Shown piece by piece: positions 27,821 through 36,867 of a DNA stretch of 64,000 nucleotides. The translations under genes were made by a program, and so were the position numbers. The first letter of the stretch is position 1. The number at the start of each line of letters is the position of its first letter. The notes below the pieces were generated by a model. That model ran no database searches and was not told the DNA's origin. It was given only the letters and a program-made list of their open reading frames with translations. Source of the DNA: Aliarcobacter sp. (GTDB lineage: Bacteria; Campylobacterota; Campylobacteria; Campylobacterales; Arcobacteraceae); the NCBI GenBank assembly GCA_028689025.1, contig JAQTXA010000004.1:1-64000 (forward strand), written 5' to 3'.

Positions 27821-28268
27821 CTTACTTTTTCTTTTTAGTAAAGAAAAAGTAAGCAAAAAGAAAAGCGTATCGAAAAATGTACTTTTGGGGATTTTTTTCA
27901 ATCGTCACTAAAATTTAAAAACTCGACTCCGTACCTCCGTCTCAAACAGTTTAAATTTCTTAACGCTCCTCAATCAAAAAATCTAATCCCAAAAATACAA
28001 ATCGATACAATTTTCTGTTCATCCATACTTTTAAATTTTTAACAATTTTTTTGAATAAAGAAATATTGGCGTATAAAAATGTGAGCATTTTCAAAATAGC
28101 GTTAAGAAAAATCTATATAAATTCGTAAAGAAATTTGAACTGTTTGAAGACGGAGGAACGGAGTCAAGTTTTCAAATTTTAGAATTTGTATAGATTTTTT
28201 AGCTATTTTGAATCCCTGTGAACGCTTTTCTTTTGCTAACTTTTCTTTACTAAAAAGAAAAGTAGAAT
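27821..28268. repeat. Nested inverted-repeat element, about 450 bases, non-coding
   Basis: Outer arms 27821-27868 and 28222-28265 are inverted copies with a few single-base gaps. Each arm itself folds into a 10-11-base hairpin (ACTTTTTCTTT with AAAGAAAAAGT on the left). Inside lie two inverted copies of a 55-base core, 27908-27961 and 28128-28182, about 90 percent identical and containing CTCCGT-rich motifs. Each core is flanked by its own pair of inverted arms: 27867-27897 with 27976-28008, and 28090-28124 with 28182-28212. No open frame, transposase or obvious target duplication was found. It resembles a MITE-like or structured-RNA element. Together with the terminator it accounts for most of the 628 bases between secF and the next gene. 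Confidence 0.8.
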
Positions 28269-28325
28269 CCTCAAAGAATAAGAAATGTATAATCTTATTA
28301 AAAAATAATCAATAAACGAGATTTT

Positions 28326-29546
28326 ATGTGTAAATGTAGCCAAAAAAATTGTGATTTAGAAGTTTTTGAGAATAATGATAAATGTATTTTACATTGTGAA
28401 AAAGATGAATGGAAACTAGATGCTAAAGAGAATCAATATTTTTCTGATTGTTTAAAAAATTTAATTTCTGAATATAAAAAAACTGATGATTATAAAAATG
28501 GATATTTACTTGAATTAGAAAGTTTAGTTTATCCATTACATAATTTTGCTTATTTTAAAGAGATTGAGGTTCATTTTGAGGATAGTAAGTTTATTAATGA
28601 TGTTGTTCTTTCTTCAAAGGATACAAAATTTATTCAATTTTTTAATTGTGATTTTTATTCTAATTTTAGAATACTTGGTAATCTAGGTACTTTTGATAAA
28701 GAGTTAATTATTCGGGAATGTATTTTTCACAAACTAGAAGATACAAATGTAATATTTAATCTTAGTGGTACTAATTTTGAAAAATATGTAGATTTAAGAG
28801 AAACTAAATTTTATAGAAAAACAGAATTTGATGATTCATCTTTTGAAGATAATGTGTTTTTTAATAATTGCTACTTTTCTGATAAGTTAAATTTAGAAAA
28901 TACTATTTTTTATGAAAAGGTAAATTTCTTTAATATTAAATTAGATAATGGAATATCAAACCGTGAAACAGCAAGAATAATAAAAGACTCTTTTGAAAAG
29001 CAAAACAACATAATAGCCGCAAATGAATTTTATGCTTTAGAGATGAAAGAAAGAGAAAAAGAGTTAGAAGAAGATATTAAAGAAGGTAAAAACTTTTTAG
29101 AATGGTTAGTTTTCAAAATTCATGGGATATCTTCAAATCATTCACAAGATTGGTTATTAGCTCTTTATTGGATATTTATAATTGGTTTTATATCTTCATA
29201 TTATGATTTTAATTTAATTCAATATGAAGGTAAATATGTACATTATGAATTATCATTAATTTTTAAAACAATTGGATTAATATTTGTTGTGTTGTTTTTA
29301 AATAGTATATGTAAAATAAAAGATAAATTAGTAAATGGTTCATATTTTATAATATGTTTTTATTTAGTTTATATATATTCAACAGAAGATTATTTACTAA
29401 GCTTATTTTCTAAAACAATTAATCCTTTTTCTGTAATGAAAACTAATGATGCAATTAATGGTATTCAATTATTCTTTAAAATAATTATTGCATACTTAAT
29501 CTACCAATTAATAATCTCAATAAGACAAAATACAAGAAGAAAATAA
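28326..29546 (+). CDS. Pentapeptide-repeat-like protein with C-terminal membrane domain
   Basis: The 406-residue protein starts with a cysteine-rich segment (CKCSQKNC, later CILHC) that may bind metal. Residues about 90-215 form a degenerate pentapeptide-repeat solenoid, for example NLSGTNFEKYVDLRETKF and DSSFEDNVFFNNCYF. A charged helix follows (NNIIAANEFYALEMKEREKEL), a segment I associate with membrane-anchored pentapeptide proteins. About four membrane helices occupy 275-395. Function is unknown. The gene follows the inverted-repeat element and ends in a good terminator. The gene downstream encodes a paralogue of only the membrane domain (shared NWLLAL/DWLLAL and LIYQLIIS/LIYKMLLA motifs). 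Confidence 0.8.
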   Translation: MCKCSQKNCDLEVFENNDKCILHCEKDEWKLDAKENQYFSDCLKNLISEYKKTDDYKNGYLLELESLVYPLHNFAYFKEIEVHFEDSKFINDVVLSSKDTKFIQFFNCDFYSNFRILGNLGTFDKELIIRECIFHKLEDTNVIFNLSGTNFEKYVDLRETKFYRKTEFDDSSFEDNVFFNNCYFSDKLNLENTIFYEKVNFFNIKLDNGISNRETARIIKDSFEKQNNIIAANEFYALEMKEREKELEEDIKEGKNFLEWLVFKIHGISSNHSQDWLLALYWIFIIGFISSYYDFNLIQYEGKYVHYELSLIFKTIGLIFVVLFLNSICKIKDKLVNGSYFIICFYLVYIYSTEDYLLSLFSKTINPFSVMKTNDAINGIQLFFKIIIAYLIYQLIISIRQNTRRK

Positions 29547-29550
29547 TTTT

Positions 29551-29577
29551 AAAAAGGCTTGAATACAAGCCTTTTTT
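29551..29577 (+). terminator. Rho-independent terminator
   Basis: An 11-base perfect stem (AAAAAGGCTTG with CAAGCCTTTTT) has a 4-base loop and a T tail. It separates the pentapeptide-repeat gene from its membrane-domain paralogue. Confidence 0.92.
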
Positions 29578-29592
29578 AAGAGGAAGTTTTGA

Positions 29593-29598
29593 TATAAT
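29593..29598 (+). promoter_or_regulatory. -10 box of the membrane-domain paralogue
   Basis: A consensus TATAAT lies 44 bases before the ATG at 29643. It supports separate transcription of this small gene after the terminator just upstream. Confidence 0.6.
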
Positions 29599-29642
29599 AA
29601 AATTTCGTGTTTAATAAAAAAATCTTATTAAAAGAAGGTCAG

Positions 29643-30137
29643 ATGCAAGTAGAAAATAATAATATTTCTTTATACCAAAAAGTAAAAAATAGATTTGATT
29701 TAATAACTTCAAATAATGGAACAAATTGGCTTTTGGCATTAAATTGGATTTTAGTAATAGAGTTTTTTTCTGCGGTTTTAGAATATTTATTTATTGATAG
29801 TGCTAAAAATTTTGTTATATATATTCCCGATGGGATGTTAAAAGAGTTGTTAATTGCAGTGATGATTGTAGTTTTTATTTGGTATAGCATTTATAATTTT
29901 GTTTTTATGAAAAAAGAACAGTTTTTCATTTTCACCCTTTATATCTCTTTATGTATTTATCTTTTGATTACAAATGACTTATCTTTTAATCTTTTAGCTC
30001 ATAATCTAAACTTTTTTGAAATGACAATCGATGGATTTGGCTTTTATTTGATATTTCAATTACTCTTAAAATTTATTATTTTTTATCTAATTTATAAGAT
30101 GTTGCTAGCTTTTAGAAACAGAAATAGGCTTTCATAA
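29643..30137 (+). CDS. Small membrane protein, paralogue of the upstream protein's membrane domain
   Basis: The 164-residue protein has a short polar N-terminus then four predicted helices (about 28-45, 65-85, 90-110 and 135-155). The pattern NWLLALNWILVIEF and the end FYLIYKMLLAFRNRNR align with DWLLALYWIFIIGF and AYLIYQLIISIRQNTR in the protein at 28326-29546. It therefore looks like a duplicated membrane domain without the pentapeptide part. The ATG at 29643 is chosen for its GAAGG site; a GTG at 29607 lies too close to the -10. No known family is recognised. It may modulate or assemble with the larger protein, which is speculation. Confidence 0.75.
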   Translation: MQVENNNISLYQKVKNRFDLITSNNGTNWLLALNWILVIEFFSAVLEYLFIDSAKNFVIYIPDGMLKELLIAVMIVVFIWYSIYNFVFMKKEQFFIFTLYISLCIYLLITNDLSFNLLAHNLNFFEMTIDGFGFYLIFQLLLKFIIFYLIYKMLLAFRNRNRLS

Positions 30138-30178
30138 GTAGATACCCAAAAAGCAATCTTTTATCATTTTTTAGCTAA

Positions 30179-30184
30179 TATAAT
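30179..30184 (+). promoter_or_regulatory. -10 box for the DUF6394-leuS operon
   Basis: A consensus TATAAT is placed 39 bases before the ATG at 30224, giving a leader of about 33 nt with AAAGGA as ribosome site. It probably drives DUF6394, leuS, lptE, folC and the helicase gene, which are separated by only a few bases. Confidence 0.6.
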
Positions 30185-30223
30185 TGCCTTAACAAAAGCA
30201 AAAATTATAATTAAAGGATAAAA

Positions 30224-30568
30224 ATGGATTGGGGTAAAGTAATTTATATTTTCTTTTCACTAATGTCTTTAACTACAACTGCTGGATTTTTATACGAACC
30301 TAATGCAATCGCATTATTTATAGCAGCTGGTGTTAATGTAATCTCAACAATACTTAAACTTGGGGTTAAAAATTTACTCGCAGCAGAACTATTAGCTAGT
30401 TCGTTAGTTGCAGATTTACATCTAATCCCTTCATTTATGGTACTTACATTTTCAAATGATTTACCTTTAGCTATTTCTTTAGCAATCGGTGCCGTTGTTG
30501 CTAATATTTTCTCTATAGCATTAGCTTTAATAGAGAGTTCAAAAAGTCAAGAAAAGGATGAGTTTTAA
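30224..30568 (+). CDS. DUF6394 small membrane protein
   Basis: The 114-residue hydrophobic protein has about four membrane segments and begins [19 protein letters not shown]. It fits a small integral-membrane family of Campylobacterota that I know as DUF6394; the function is unknown. AAAGGA lies before the ATG. Its stop overlaps the leuS start (TAATG), so it is translationally coupled to leuS. This close link to a synthetase seems to be positional rather than functional. Confidence 0.75.
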   Translation: MDWGKVIYIFFSLMSLTTTAGFLYEPNAIALFIAAGVNVISTILKLGVKNLLAAELLASSLVADLHLIPSFMVLTFSNDLPLAISLAIGAVVANIFSIALALIESSKSQEKDEF

Positions 30569-33033
30569 TGGAATATGTTTCAAAAGAGATTGAAAAAAAA
30601 TGGCAAACTTTTTGGAGTGAGAATCAATCTTTTGAGCCAAGTGATGATTTAACAAAAGAAAAAAAATATATTTTAAGTATGTTTCCGTACCCAAGTGGAA
30701 GAATACACATGGGACATGTTAGAAACTATTGTCTAGGCGATGCTTTTGCTAGACATTTTAGAAAATCTGATTTTAATGTTTTACATCCAATTGGTTGGGA
30801 TAGTTTTGGAATGCCAGCAGAAAATGCAGCTATAAAAAATAAACTTCATCCAAAAAAATGGACTTATGAAAATATCGATTATATGAGAGATGAATTAAAA
30901 GCTTTAGGTTTATCTTTTAGTGAGACTAGAGAGTTTGCAACTAGTGATGAGCTTTATACAAAATGGGAACAAGAGTTCGTTATAAAAATGTATGAAGCTG
31001 GAATCATCTATAGAAAATCTTCAGTAGTAAACTGGTGTGAAGAGTGTCATACAGTTTTAGCAAATGAGCAAGTTGAAGAGGGTTGTTGTTGGAGATGTGA
31101 TAATGAAGTTAAACAAAAAGAGATGCCAGGATATTATGTAGGTATTACAAAATATGCTCAAGAATTACTTGATGATTTAGAGTTATTAAAAAATGATTGG
31201 CCAAGTCAAGTTTTAACAATGCAAGAAAATTGGATTGGAAGAAGTGAAGGTTTAGAGTTTAAATTTGAGTTATCAATAGATTCAAAAGCAAAATTAGAGA
31301 GACAATTTTCTAAATATACAGTATTTACAACAAGACCTGACACTATTTATGGAGTTTCTTATTCTGCACTTGCACCAGAACATCCAATTGTTAAATATAT
31401 AGTTGAAAATAATTTATTGCCTGAAAACAAAATCAAAGCAATTAAAGAGATGCAAAAAGTAAGTGAAAGAGATAGAGCAACTCATGATAAAGAGGGAATA
31501 TCTTTAGAAATTGATGTTATGCATCCATTAACAGGTGCAAAAGTTCCTGTTTGGGTAGCAAACTTTGTATTAGGTTCTTATGGTGGAGGTGCAGTAATGG
31601 CAGTTCCTGCCCATGACCAAAGAGATTTTGAATTTGCAAAAAAATATGATTTACCTATAAAACAAGTAATTATTGGTGAGACTGGAATAATTGAAAAACA
31701 AACTGAAGCCTTTACAGGTGAAGGTAAATTAATTGATAGTGAAGGTTTTACAAATCTAGCAAATCAAAAAGCAAAAAAAGCAATTATTTATCATTTTGAA
31801 CAAAACTCTTTAGGTGTAAAACAAGTTAATTTTAAACTAAGAGATTGGGGAGTTTCAAGACAAAGATATTGGGGAGCACCAATTCCTTTTGTTCATTGTG
31901 ACTCTTGTGGATTAGTTCCTGAAAAAACTGAAAATTTACCAATTGCATTACCTGAAGATGTTGAAATTACAGGTGAGGGAAATCCACTTGATAATCATCC
32001 AACTTGGAAACATTGTGCTTGTCCAAAATGTGGAAAACCAGCTCTTAGAGAAACTGATACTTTAGATACATTTGTTCAATCATCTTGGTATTTTTTAAGA
32101 TATGCAACTAATCCAAAATCTTGGAATGAAGTTGGTATTTCAAAATCTGATAGTGATTATTGGATGGATGTTGACCAATATATTGGTGGAATTGAACATG
32201 CGATTTTACACCTTTTATATGCGAGATTTTTCACAAAAGTATTAAATGATTTAGGTTATACAAATTCAAGAGAACCATTTAAAAAACTACTTACTCAAGG
32301 TATGGTTTTAAAAGATGGGGCAAAAATGTCTAAATCAAAAGGAAATGTAGTTGACCCAGATTTAATTGTTGAAAAATACGGAGCAGATACAGCAAGACTA
32401 TTTATGATGTTCGCTGCACCACCAACAAAAGAGCTTGAATGGAATGATAGTGCAGTTGATGGAGCATATAGATTTATTAAAAAATTCTATGAAAGAGCTG
32501 CTAATGTAACACCTCTTGGATTAGAAAAATTTGCTACGATTGAACATTCAACTTTAAATAAAGATGAAAAAGAAGCAAGAAAAAAAGTATATGATGCTTT
32601 AATTAAATCAAATGAAGTATTTAACAAAACTTATACTTTTAATACTCTAATTGCTTCTTGTATGGAAGCTTTAAATGCTTTACAAGCTCAAAAAAATGAA
32701 GCAGTTTGGGCAGAGGGTTATTCTATTTTAACAAATATTTTAGAGCCAATTATTCCCCATGCTTGTTGGGAATTATCACAACAACTATTTAATCTTGAAA
32801 ATTTCAATAAAAAACTTGAAATTAAAGATGAAGTTTTTACATTTGATACTATAATTTTAGCAGTTACTGTTAATGGTAAAAAAAGATGTGAAATCGAAGT
32901 ATCACCAGACACTTCAAAAGATGATATTTTGGCACTTGCAAAAGTAGCAGCTGCAAAATGGCTGGGTGATAGTGAGTTAGTTAAAGAGATAGTTGTTCCA
33001 AATAAACTTGTAAATTTTGTTATAAAAGGATAA
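30568..33033 (+). CDS. leuS: Leucyl-tRNA synthetase
   Basis: The 821-residue class I synthetase has the HIGH-type motif HMGHVRNY near residue 48 and KMSKSKGN near 588. The zinc-binding cysteines are in CEECHT and CCWRCD. The CP1 editing domain (about 225-410) shows the threonine-rich TTRPDT and [13 protein letters not shown] motifs. All catalytic motifs appear intact. It starts by overlapping the DUF6394 stop and is followed after 7 bases by lptE, the same leuS-lptE order as in E. coli. Confidence 0.98.
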   Translation: MEYVSKEIEKKWQTFWSENQSFEPSDDLTKEKKYILSMFPYPSGRIHMGHVRNYCLGDAFARHFRKSDFNVLHPIGWDSFGMPAENAAIKNKLHPKKWTYENIDYMRDELKALGLSFSETREFATSDELYTKWEQEFVIKMYEAGIIYRKSSVVNWCEECHTVLANEQVEEGCCWRCDNEVKQKEMPGYYVGITKYAQELLDDLELLKNDWPSQVLTMQENWIGRSEGLEFKFELSIDSKAKLERQFSKYTVFTTRPDTIYGVSYSALAPEHPIVKYIVENNLLPENKIKAIKEMQKVSERDRATHDKEGISLEIDVMHPLTGAKVPVWVANFVLGSYGGGAVMAVPAHDQRDFEFAKKYDLPIKQVIIGETGIIEKQTEAFTGEGKLIDSEGFTNLANQKAKKAIIYHFEQNSLGVKQVNFKLRDWGVSRQRYWGAPIPFVHCDSCGLVPEKTENLPIALPEDVEITGEGNPLDNHPTWKHCACPKCGKPALRETDTLDTFVQSSWYFLRYATNPKSWNEVGISKSDSDYWMDVDQYIGGIEHAILHLLYARFFTKVLNDLGYTNSREPFKKLLTQGMVLKDGAKMSKSKGNVVDPDLIVEKYGADTARLFMMFAAPPTKELEWNDSAVDGAYRFIKKFYERAANVTPLGLEKFATIEHSTLNKDEKEARKKVYDALIKSNEVFNKTYTFNTLIASCMEALNALQAQKNEAVWAEGYSILTNILEPIIPHACWELSQQLFNLENFNKKLEIKDEVFTFDTIILAVTVNGKKRCEIEVSPDTSKDDILALAKVAAAKWLGDSELVKEIVVPNKLVNFVIKG

Positions 33034-33040
33034 TACTAAT

Positions 33041-33568
33041 ATGAATATTTTTAAAAAAGTACTATTTGTACTTTTTACTTTTACTATTTCATTTTCATTT
33101 TTAGGATGTGGATATAAGCCTTCAAGCTATTATGCAAAAGAAGAACTTTCAGGAAATGTATTTGTAAATGTACTTGTTGATTTACAAGATCCCAAAAATA
33201 GTGTTTTAGTAAAAGATTCTATAAATCAAATTTTAATTCAAAAATTAGATTCTCAACTTGTTACTAAAGAATCTTTAGCTGATGTAGTATTGAATCTATC
33301 TGTAAACGCTGTTAGTCTACAAGTTTTACAATATGATATTTCAGGATATAACAAATTATATAAAGCTGTAATTGGTATACATATATCTTATTTTAAAAAG
33401 AGTGAAAATAAAAGAAGGTCATTCTATTTAGATGGAGAATATGATTTCTCTATAGATAATGGAACTACAATATCTGATAGTCAACGATTTGAAGCTATTA
33501 AAGCTGCTTCTGATAAAGCTTTAGAAGAGTTTATATCAAAAGTAGCAGTTTCAGCACATAAAAAATAG
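33041..33568 (+). CDS. lptE: LPS-assembly lipoprotein LptE-like
   Basis: The 175-residue protein has a lipoprotein signal with the lipobox FLGC at about residue 23, so it is predicted to be anchored in the outer membrane. The GYKPSSYY segment after the cysteine and the mixed alpha/beta body fit LptE, which plugs the LptD barrel and helps insert lipopolysaccharide. Sequence conservation in this family is weak, so the assignment leans on the lipobox, size and leuS-lptE synteny. folC follows after one base. Confidence 0.78.
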   Translation: MNIFKKVLFVLFTFTISFSFLGCGYKPSSYYAKEELSGNVFVNVLVDLQDPKNSVLVKDSINQILIQKLDSQLVTKESLADVVLNLSVNAVSLQVLQYDISGYNKLYKAVIGIHISYFKKSENKRRSFYLDGEYDFSIDNGTTISDSQRFEAIKAASDKALEEFISKVAVSAHKK

Positions 33569-33569
33569 A

Positions 33570-34742
33570 ATGCAATTAAACCTAAAGAAGACAAACTTAG
33601 AAGAGTTTTTGAAATATAAGACTCTTTATTATGACAAGATAGATTTTACAGTTGTAAAATCTTCTTGGGAAAAACTATCAAAAAAAATAAAACTCCCTTT
33701 TGTAATTCATATTGTTGGAACCAATGGAAAAGGAAGCACGGGAAGATTTTTAGCTCACTATTTACATAAAAAAGAATTCAAAGTTTTACATTATAGCTCA
33801 CCTCATATTATGAAATTTAATGAAAGAATCTGGATAAATGGTTTTGATGTAAGTGATGAAGCCCTAGAAACAGCTCACAAATTTTTACAAGATTTATTTG
33901 AAATTGAACTACTTGAAAAATTAACATATTTTGAATATACAACTCTTTTAGCTTTTTATCTATCAAAAGATTTTGATTATTTAGTTTTAGAAGCTGGACT
34001 TGGTGGAGAGTTTGATGCTACAAATGTGGTTGAAAATAATCTATCATTAATCACAACAATTGGCCTTGATCATCAAAGTTTTTTAGGAAATACAGTTGAA
34101 GAAATAGCTGCTACAAAAATGCGCTCAAGTGATAATAAAATGCTTATAGGTTATCAAGTTTTTGATGAAGTTGTAAAAACTACCTATAAAGTAAAAGAAC
34201 AAATTTTAGAGCAACGAAATAGAAATATTGAGATTATCGAAGTAAAAGAGTTTGATAAATACTCAATAAATGATAAATTTGCTTCATATTTAAAAAGAAA
34301 TTTGCATTTAGTAATTACTTGTTTACAAGAGTTGAAAATTCCTATTGATACAAAACTTTTTGATGATGTTAAACTTTTTGGAAGATGTCAAAAAATAGCT
34401 TCAAATATAACTATTGATGTGGGTCATAATCCCTTAGCAGCCACTGTAATTGCAAAAGAGTTTGAGAATAAGAAAGTAACTCTAATCTATAACTCTTACG
34501 CTGATAAGGATTACACTGAGGTTTTAAGAATCTTAAAACCAATTATCAAAAAACTTATAATAATTGAACTTGATGATAAAAGAGTTGTAAAAAAAGAGGA
34601 ATTGTTAAAAGTTATTAAACAATTAAATATAACAAATGAAGAGACAATAAAAATAGAAGAAAATGAAGAGTATTTAATTTTTGGTTCATTTTTAGTTGTT
34701 GAAAAATTCTTATCTTTTATTGGCTACAATGAAAACTCTTGA
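33570..34742 (+). CDS. folC: Folylpolyglutamate / dihydrofolate synthase
   Basis: The 390-residue Mur-ligase-fold enzyme has the P-loop IVGTNGKGSTGRF near residue 48, the VLEAGLGGEFDATN motif near 140 and IDVGHNP near 285. It adds glutamate to dihydropteroate and/or tetrahydrofolate in the cytoplasm. It is slightly shorter than E. coli FolC (422). The ATG lies one base after the lptE stop, and the end overlaps the helicase start by 14 bases. Confidence 0.94.
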   Translation: MQLNLKKTNLEEFLKYKTLYYDKIDFTVVKSSWEKLSKKIKLPFVIHIVGTNGKGSTGRFLAHYLHKKEFKVLHYSSPHIMKFNERIWINGFDVSDEALETAHKFLQDLFEIELLEKLTYFEYTTLLAFYLSKDFDYLVLEAGLGGEFDATNVVENNLSLITTIGLDHQSFLGNTVEEIAATKMRSSDNKMLIGYQVFDEVVKTTYKVKEQILEQRNRNIEIIEVKEFDKYSINDKFASYLKRNLHLVITCLQELKIPIDTKLFDDVKLFGRCQKIASNITIDVGHNPLAATVIAKEFENKKVTLIYNSYADKDYTEVLRILKPIIKKLIIIELDDKRVVKKEELLKVIKQLNITNEETIKIEENEEYLIFGSFLVVEKFLSFIGYNENS

Positions 34743-36852
34743 AAAGCAACTTGAAAATCTTTATATTCAAAAGAATAAAATAGATGAAGAGATAGAGCTT
34801 TTAAAAGAAAAAATAAAACTTGAAAAAGAAAAAGTTCTTCTAAAAAAAGATTTCACTAAAAATGAAAAAATAGAACTTTTTAAATCTTTATTTGTAGCTC
34901 GATTTGATATTTATGCGAAAAAGTGGGTGAGTCGTGATGGAAGTAAACAAGGTTTTTATCCTGTAACTGCAACTTTTCAAGGTGAAGATTATTTACCTTT
35001 GACAAACTATCAAATTGAAGAGCATTTAAGAGGAAATCTATTTCTAGCTACATATTGTATTGATTCTAAAAATATCTCTAAATTTATTGTTTTTGAAATT
35101 CTTGATGAAGATAAATATAAACTTCAAATAACATTAAACTCTTTAAATATTAGAGCTTATTATGAATTAAACTCTTACAATGCGGTTTTTGCATGGATAT
35201 TTTTAGAAGAGGAATTACCATCAAAAATAGTTTTTAATTTCGCACAATTTATTTTAAAAAAAGCAAATATAAGTGCAAAAATATATCCAAATAAAGAGTT
35301 TGCAACAAAAGAGAGTTTGGGAAATAGTCTTGAACTTCCTTTGCATTTAAAACTAAGAGATAAAAATAAAACAGTTTTTATAGATGTAAATACAAATAAA
35401 ATTTACGAAGACCAATGGATGGTTTTAAATTCAGTTCAAAAGGTTTCAAAACAGATAGTTTATAGTTTTAATGAAAATTCAGACTCAGTAAATTATGAAA
35501 AAGATTTTGAGAAAATAAGTTTCCCTATGGAAAAGCTAGAGATAGTTTTATCTGATTTTATTTATATTCCAACACTTAATTTATCAAAATCATTTCTGAA
35601 TAAATTAAAATCATTTGCAACCTTTGAAAATCCTCAAATTAAAATTCTTTTGAATTTGAGAAAACCCTTGTACAACACTCCTAAATATATAAAATCTTTT
35701 GATGAAGATGATAAATATTTGATGCTTCCAAGGGGTTTAAAAGAGAAAGTTGTTGGTTTTTTTAATGTTAATGCTCTTAAATTCTCTTTTATTGATAAAA
35801 GAAATTTTAAAGAGATTGAAACTAAAAAAGTTACATTTACTTTACGACCAGAACAAAGCGATGCAATAAAAGAGATTAAAAAAACAGATTTTTCAATTTG
35901 TGTTGCGCCTCCTGGTTTTGGAAAAACTTTGCTTGGTGCTAAGATTTTTGAGCAAAGAGCATGTACAACAATGATTGTTGTAAATAAAAATATGCTTTTA
36001 AATCAATGGATTGAGAGATTTGTTGATTATTTTGGATATGAAAAAAAAGATATTGGATATTTAGGAAAAGGTCACAATAAATTAAATGGAATAATTGATG
36101 TGGCAACAATGCAAAGTCTAAAAAATGACCCCGATATAATCAATAATTACTCTTTTGTAATTGTTGATGAATGCCATCATATTCCAGCAATTACCTTTGA
36201 GCAAATTATTAAAAATTTCAAAGGTAAATATATCTTAGGTTTAAGTGCAACACCAAATAGAAAAGATGATTTACAACCTATTTTATATCAGCAATTAGGT
36301 GAGATTTCTTATGAGTATAAGAAAAAAAGAACCCATACAAATAGACTTCAAATCATCAGAACTGATTTTGAAAGTACAGCTGATAATTATGCAACAATCA
36401 TAAATGAATTATGCCTTGATGAAAATAGAAATAATTTAATAGTTGAGGCTATAAAAACTAATATTGAAAGAAAAATTTTAGTTTTAACTGATAGAATAGA
36501 ACATATAAATAATCTAGAAAATCTCTTGCAAAAAGAGAATATAGATTATATTTGTGTTCATGGAAGTCTGAATAAAAAAGAGCAAGTTGAAAATATGGCT
36601 TTGGTAAATACAAAGTCATTAATAATTGCAACCACTTCATATTTTGGTGAGGGAATTGATTTTCTACACTTAAATACGATTATGTTTGTAACACCAATTT
36701 CATATTATGGAAGACTTGTTCAATATCTTGGACGAATAGGTCGAGGAAATCAAGAGTGTTTAGCTATTGATTTCTTAGATTCAAAAAATGCGATGTTAAA
36801 CTCAGCCTACAAAAAAAGGTTAGAGGGATACAAACAAATGCATTATAAATAA
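34729..36852 (+). CDS. Superfamily 2 helicase with a degenerate TOTE-type primase domain
   Basis: The 707-residue protein has an N-terminal coiled coil (1-45), a domain at about 48-235 resembling the archaeo-eukaryotic primase of TOTE conflict systems (SLFVARFDIYAKKW, LPLTNYQIEEHL, the IYPNKE and LGNSLELPL segments, and EDQW), and a C-terminal SF2 helicase. Helicase motifs are intact: Walker A PPGFGKT with K399, DECHH at 480-484, GLSATPNR and YLGRIGRG. In the primase part the expected hhDhD reads FEIL (E123, L125) and the sxH histidine is replaced by phenylalanine in NAVFAW, so priming is unlikely. No separate nuclease domain is seen. The ATG at 34729 overlaps folC by 14 bases. The role may be in defence or repair and is unproven. 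Confidence 0.82.
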   Translation: MKTLEKQLENLYIQKNKIDEEIELLKEKIKLEKEKVLLKKDFTKNEKIELFKSLFVARFDIYAKKWVSRDGSKQGFYPVTATFQGEDYLPLTNYQIEEHLRGNLFLATYCIDSKNISKFIVFEILDEDKYKLQITLNSLNIRAYYELNSYNAVFAWIFLEEELPSKIVFNFAQFILKKANISAKIYPNKEFATKESLGNSLELPLHLKLRDKNKTVFIDVNTNKIYEDQWMVLNSVQKVSKQIVYSFNENSDSVNYEKDFEKISFPMEKLEIVLSDFIYIPTLNLSKSFLNKLKSFATFENPQIKILLNLRKPLYNTPKYIKSFDEDDKYLMLPRGLKEKVVGFFNVNALKFSFIDKRNFKEIETKKVTFTLRPEQSDAIKEIKKTDFSICVAPPGFGKTLLGAKIFEQRACTTMIVVNKNMLLNQWIERFVDYFGYEKKDIGYLGKGHNKLNGIIDVATMQSLKNDPDIINNYSFVIVDECHHIPAITFEQIIKNFKGKYILGLSATPNRKDDLQPILYQQLGEISYEYKKKRTHTNRLQIIRTDFESTADNYATIINELCLDENRNNLIVEAIKTNIERKILVLTDRIEHINNLENLLQKENIDYICVHGSLNKKEQVENMALVNTKSLIIATTSYFGEGIDFLHLNTIMFVTPISYYGRLVQYLGRIGRGNQECLAIDFLDSKNAMLNSAYKKRLEGYKQMHYK

Positions 36853-36867
36853 AATAAAGGTAGTTAA

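Noticed and set aside
27698-28325. Possible hidden gene or transposase remnant in the inverted-repeat interval
   Set aside because: All frames are broken by stops and no insertion-sequence motif is recognisable; structure, not coding, explains the interval.
30568-33033. Functional link of DUF6394 with LeuRS because the genes overlap
   Set aside because: Overlap shows only translational coupling. The small membrane protein has no feature suggesting a role in aminoacylation.
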